Part shown: positions 60,984 to 64,000 of the stretch, in pieces
Position numbering within the stretch: the first letter of the stretch is position 1
How the letters are laid out: each line of letters starts with the position of its first letter
NCBI RefSeq assembly: GCF_001263175.1
Contig: NZ_CP012332.1
Coordinates: forward strand, 3,287,501 to 3,351,500
Length of the DNA stretch: 64,000 nt
Direction: 5' to 3'
Origin: Vulgatibacter incomptus
Lineage (GTDB): Bacteria; Myxococcota; Myxococcia; Myxococcales; Vulgatibacteraceae
Notes under the pieces: generated by a model
What the model saw: only the letters and a program-made list of their open reading frames with translations
Database searches by the model: none
What the model was told of the DNA's origin: nothing
Position numbers and translations under genes: made by a program

Positions 60984-62684
60984 TCAGAAGAGGAAGTAGC
61001 GCTGCGCCATCGGCAGGACGTCGAGAGGCTCCGCCCAGAGGAGCCTCCCGTCCGCCCGTACCTCGTAGGTCTCCGGATCGACCTCGATCTTCGGCAGCGC
61101 GTGGTTGTGGATCATGTCGCGCTTCTTCACCGTGCGCGTTCCCGCCACCGGGATCAGCGTCCGGCGCAGGCCGAGCCTCTCGCCGACCCCGTTCGACGCT
61201 GCGGCCCGCGAGACGAAAGTGAAGCAAGACCGCTCCAGCGCGCCGCCGAAGGAGCCGAACATCGGCCGGTAGTGCACGGGCTCCGGCGTGTAGATCGAAG
61301 CGTTGGGATCACCCATCAGCGCCGTCGCGATCACGCCGCCCTTCAGCACCATCGTGGGCTTGATGCCAAAGAACGCGGGCCGCCACAGGACGAGATCGGC
61401 GATCTTGCCCAGGTCCACGGAGCCGACCTCGTGGGCGATCCCCTGGGCGAGCGCCGGGTTGATCGAGGTCTTGGCCACGTAGCGCTTCACGCGGACGTTG
61501 TCGTTGTCCGGGCCGTCGCCCTGGAGCGATCCGAGCTGCTTCTTCATCTTGTGCGCGGTCTGCCAGGTGCGGGTCAGGATCTCGCCGATGCGGCCCATCG
61601 CCTGCGAGTCCGACGACATCATGCTGAGCGCGCCCATGTCGTGGAGGAGATCCTCCGCCGCGATCGTCTCCCGGCGGATCCTCGACTCCGCGAAGGCGAG
61701 ATCTTCGGGGATCGCGGGACTCAGGTGGTGACAGACCATCACCATGTCGAGGTGCTCGTCGAGGGTGTTCACGGTGAACGGCAGGGTCGGCGTAGTGGAC
61801 GACGGGAGCACATTCGGCTCGCCGCAGACCCGGATGATGTCCGGCGCGTGTCCTCCGCCCGCACCCTCCGTGTGATAGCTGTGGATCGTCCGGCCCTTGA
61901 ACGCGGCGATGGTGTTCTCGACGAAGCCGCCCTCGTTCAAGGTGTCCGCGTGGAGCGACGCCTGCACGTCCATCTGCTCCGCGACGCTCAGGCAAGTGTC
62001 GATCGCCTTCGGCGTCGATCCCCAGTCCTCGTGGAGCTTGAAGCCGATCGCGCCTGCCTCGATCTGCTCGACCAGGGGACCCGGCTGGCTGACGTTGCCC
62101 TTGCCGAGGAGGCCGATGTTCACGGGGAGCCCCTCGACGGCCTGGAGCATGCGCCCGATGTTCCATGCGCCCGGCGTCACCGAGGTCGCAGTCGTGCCCG
62201 CGGCGGGACCGGTGCCGCCGCCGATCATCGTGGTGATCCCCGACGTCAGCGCCTCCTCGGCCTGCTGCGGGCAGATGAAGTGGACGTGCGTGTCGATCCC
62301 ACCCGCGGTGAGGATCAGGCCCTCGCCCGCGATCACCTCGGTCGACGCGCCGATCACGACCGTCACGCCGGGCTGGATGTCGGGGTTCCCCGCCTTGCCG
62401 ATGCCCGCGATCCGCCCGTCCTTCAGACCGACGTCGGCCTTCACGATTCCCCAGTGGTCCACGATCACGGCGTTGGTGATCACGGTGTCCACACAATCCG
62501 CGCGAAGGGCCTGGCTCTGCCCCATTCCGTCCCGGATCACCCTCCCGCCGCCGAACACCACCTCCTCGCCGTAGACGGTGAAGTCCCGCTCGATCTGGAT
62601 CCAGAGGTCGGTGTCCGCCAGCCGGATGCGATCGCCAGTGGTCGGACCGTAGTGCTCCGCATACGCCTTTCGGGAGATCTTCAC
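60984..62684 (-). CDS. ureC: Urease alpha subunit UreC
   Basis: 566 residues, normal length. Catalytic subunit of nickel urease, hydrolysing urea to ammonia and carbamate. Active site: HVH (His133, His135 in [11 protein letters not shown]), carbamylated Lys216 in [24 protein letters not shown] and [17 protein letters not shown] with the nickel and flap histidines, VCHHLS flap. GTG start with the GTGA overlap on the ureB stop; in-frame upstream sequence inside ureB is not used. Confidence 0.98.
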   Translation of the reverse strand: MKISRKAYAEHYGPTTGDRIRLADTDLWIQIERDFTVYGEEVVFGGGRVIRDGMGQSQALRADCVDTVITNAVIVDHWGIVKADVGLKDGRIAGIGKAGNPDIQPGVTVVIGASTEVIAGEGLILTAGGIDTHVHFICPQQAEEALTSGITTMIGGGTGPAAGTTATSVTPGAWNIGRMLQAVEGLPVNIGLLGKGNVSQPGPLVEQIEAGAIGFKLHEDWGSTPKAIDTCLSVAEQMDVQASLHADTLNEGGFVENTIAAFKGRTIHSYHTEGAGGGHAPDIIRVCGEPNVLPSSTTPTLPFTVNTLDEHLDMVMVCHHLSPAIPEDLAFAESRIRRETIAAEDLLHDMGALSMMSSDSQAMGRIGEILTRTWQTAHKMKKQLGSLQGDGPDNDNVRVKRYVAKTSINPALAQGIAHEVGSVDLGKIADLVLWRPAFFGIKPTMVLKGGVIATALMGDPNASIYTPEPVHYRPMFGSFGGALERSCFTFVSRAAASNGVGERLGLRRTLIPVAGTRTVKKRDMIHNHALPKIEVDPETYEVRADGRLLWAEPLDVLPMAQRYFLF

Positions 62685-62989
62685 GGCAGCTTCCCCATCG
62701 TCCGTCCGGCGAAGCCGAATACGAAGCGGCGGCCGCCGAGTTCGACGAGCTCCACGGTGCGCGTCTGCCCGGGCTCGAAGCGGATCGCGGTGCCCGCCGC
62801 GATGTCGAGGCGACGGCCCGTCGCCTTGAAACGATCGAAGGTGAGCGCGTCGTTCACCTCCGCGAAGTGGTAATGCGAGCCCACCTGGATCGGCCGATCT
62901 CCCGTGTTCGTCACCTCGAGGGAGATCGCGGGCCGGCCTTCGTTCAGCTCGATCTCCCCGGGCATCGTGCGGACTTCGCCTGGAATCAT
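62681..62989 (-). CDS. ureB: Urease beta subunit UreB
   Basis: 102 residues. Non-catalytic subunit: [20 protein letters not shown], then [23 protein letters not shown] (strictly conserved HYHF) and the strand [15 protein letters not shown]. Forms the (alpha beta gamma)3 core with UreA and UreC. Overlaps the ureC GTG by four bases. Confidence 0.97.
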   Translation of the reverse strand: MIPGEVRTMPGEIELNEGRPAISLEVTNTGDRPIQVGSHYHFAEVNDALTFDRFKATGRRLDIAAGTAIRFEPGQTRTVELVELGGRRFVFGFAGRTMGKLP

Positions 62990-63044
62990 CGTGGCACCTC
63001 TCGAACCGCCGCTCGTTCCGAGCCGGGGCGGCTCGTCTCAAGCG

Positions 63045-63347
63045 TCAGCGGATCGGCTCGTGGACCGTGACCAGCTTGGTCCCGTCGGGAAAGGTGGCCT
63101 CTACCTGGATCATCTCGATCATCTCGGGCACGCCCTCGAGGACGTCGTCGCGGCCGAGGAGGGTCGCGCCCCAGGTCATCAGCTCGGCGACGGTCTTCCC
63201 GTCCCTCGCGCCCTCCATGAGGGCGGCGGCGAGGTAGGCCACCGCTTCGGGATGGTTCAGCTTCAGGCCCCGCGCCTTGCGCCTCTCGGCCACCAGCGAC
63301 GCGGTGAAGATCAGGAGCTTGTCTTTCTCTTTCGGCGACAGCCTCAC
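63045..63347 (-). CDS. ureA: Urease gamma subunit UreA
   Basis: 100 residues, the usual size. [39 protein letters not shown] and [15 protein letters not shown] are family signatures. GTG start with GAGAGG seven bases upstream; frames further upstream overlap ureD and are not used. First structural gene of the urease operon, 25 bases after ureD. Confidence 0.96.
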   Translation of the reverse strand: MRLSPKEKDKLLIFTASLVAERRKARGLKLNHPEAVAYLAAALMEGARDGKTVAELMTWGATLLGRDDVLEGVPEMIEMIQVEATFPDGTKLVTVHEPIR

Positions 63348-63372
63348 GGGAAAACCTCTCGGACCGCTCGGG

Positions 63373-64000
63373 TCACGTGTTCCAGATCCGCGGGATTTCC
63401 GCTTCGCGGCCCAGGCCTGCCGGGCGGAGGATCCGCCAGAGCGCACGGAGCCAGCGCTTCGCCCGCTCGCTCGATCGGCCCAGGTACCGGGCCAGCACCA
63501 GCCCCTCGAAGCATGAGAGGCCCGTGTCGGCGCCGTCCTCCTCGGGGGCGATCGCTCGGCATGCGGCGATGGCGTCCGGACCCGGCGCGTCGCCGGCCAG
63601 GATCAGCGTGGCGAGGACGCTCCGGCCCCTCATGCCGAGCGCCGACGCGAGGAGCGGATCGCCTCCTGTGAGGGCGCCACGCTCGCTCCAGACGAGCTTT
63701 CCGTCACGGCGGATGATGGTCCGCTGACGGATGGCGCCCCTCTCGAAGCGCTCCCCCGAGGCGGTGCGGCCGAGGCAGAGGATCTCCCAACCCAGGAAGC
63801 GCCCGCCGCCGCGCAGCTCGACCTCGGTCTCCATCCGCGCGCGAGCGGCGTCGTAGACGATCGTCTCCTGCGGGAGCCACTCGATCGTCGCGCCGTCGGC
63901 GACGATCGACACCCGCTGCGAGGCCTCGAGGCCCGTGGTGCGGTACCAACGGCCGGCGCCAGGCGTAGTCACGAGGGCGTGGGATCCGGGGCCGAGCTCG
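63373..64000 (-). CDS. ureD: Urease accessory protein UreD, 5' end cut by window
   Basis: Frame open to the right edge; about 209 residues visible of a usual 270-300. Segments: [23 protein letters not shown] (UreD hallmark TPGA.K/RxYR), [47 protein letters not shown], typical of UreD, the scaffold that docks UreF/UreG to apo-urease. First gene of the operon as far as can be seen, so the promoter lies outside the window. Confidence 0.93.
   Translation of the reverse strand, partial: ELGPGSHALVTTPGAGRWYRTTGLEASQRVSIVADGATIEWLPQETIVYDAARARMETEVELRGGGRFLGWEILCLGRTASGERFERGAIRQRTIIRRDGKLVWSERGALTGGDPLLASALGMRGRSVLATLILAGDAPGPDAIAACRAIAPEEDGADTGLSCFEGLVLARYLGRSSERAKRWLRALWRILRPAGLGREAEIPRIWNT

Noticed and set aside
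1..64000. tRNA, rRNA and riboswitch genes
   Set aside because: No cloverleaf-like segment with a TTC-A-A arm, no rRNA stretch and no recognised riboswitch core was found on reading; a covariance-model scan could still find a small RNA.

Overview
High-GC bacterial chromosome fragment. Several things point to Myxococcota: a Frz-type chemosensory operon in the gene order known from Myxococcus xanthus, many lipoproteins with GGTGG-type low-complexity linkers behind the lipobox, TPR-CHAT proteins, an EGF-repeat lipoprotein and an SpvB/Tc-type toxin remnant. The exact genus cannot be fixed from sequence alone. Both window edges cut genes: a carotenoid oxygenase on the left and ureD on the right.

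Layout. 1-3.7 kb: carotenoid oxygenase end, MaoC-like hydratase, and a frameshifted WD-type lipoprotein. 3.7-8.1 kb (minus): clpS-clpA, a CNNM/CBS/CorC_HlyC membrane protein and a small methyltransferase-like protein. 8.3-11.8 kb: a large vanadium-haloperoxidase/PAP2 lipoprotein divergent from a Fur-family regulator. 11.8-20.2 kb: lipoproteins, a POT peptide transporter, DNA topoisomerase I, a FadL-type porin and an RsmJ-like methyltransferase. 20.2-26.8 kb (minus): two tandem paralogous CHAT-domain (caspase-fold) lipoproteins and a small protein of unknown function. 27-34.6 kb: the Frz-like operon (two CheW, cytoplasmic MCP, CheA-receiver hybrid, CheB, CheR-TPR, CheY) with a degenerate receiver protein divergent from it. 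34.5-38.2 kb: lipoprotein with HExxH, GSDH-type dehydrogenase, TPR protein and MBL hydrolase.

38.2-42.5 kb is an accessory island. It holds a toxin-like gene in two pieces, an SpvB-like N-terminus and an HEIGH metalloprotease-like C-terminus, separated by a complete IS30-family element. It also holds decayed coding remnants, an imperfect 33-bp direct repeat and DNA of clearly lower GC. 42.5-57.9 kb returns to core-like genes: ABC-F ATPase, EGF-repeat lipoprotein, alpha/beta hydrolase, OPT transporter, site-2 protease with CBS domains, a degenerate nucleotidyltransferase-like protein, RluA-type pseudouridine synthase, ABC-2 exporter pair, citrate synthase and a GAF histidine kinase. 58.1 kb to the right edge is a urease operon on the minus strand (ureD-A-B-C-E-F-G) ending in a urea transporter, with most junctions overlapping by 4 bases.

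How genes work together. ClpS feeds N-degron substrates to ClpA. The Frz-like set forms a full sensory and adaptation pathway. The urease set couples urea uptake, hydrolysis and nickel-dependent maturation. No tRNA, rRNA or CRISPR array was seen.
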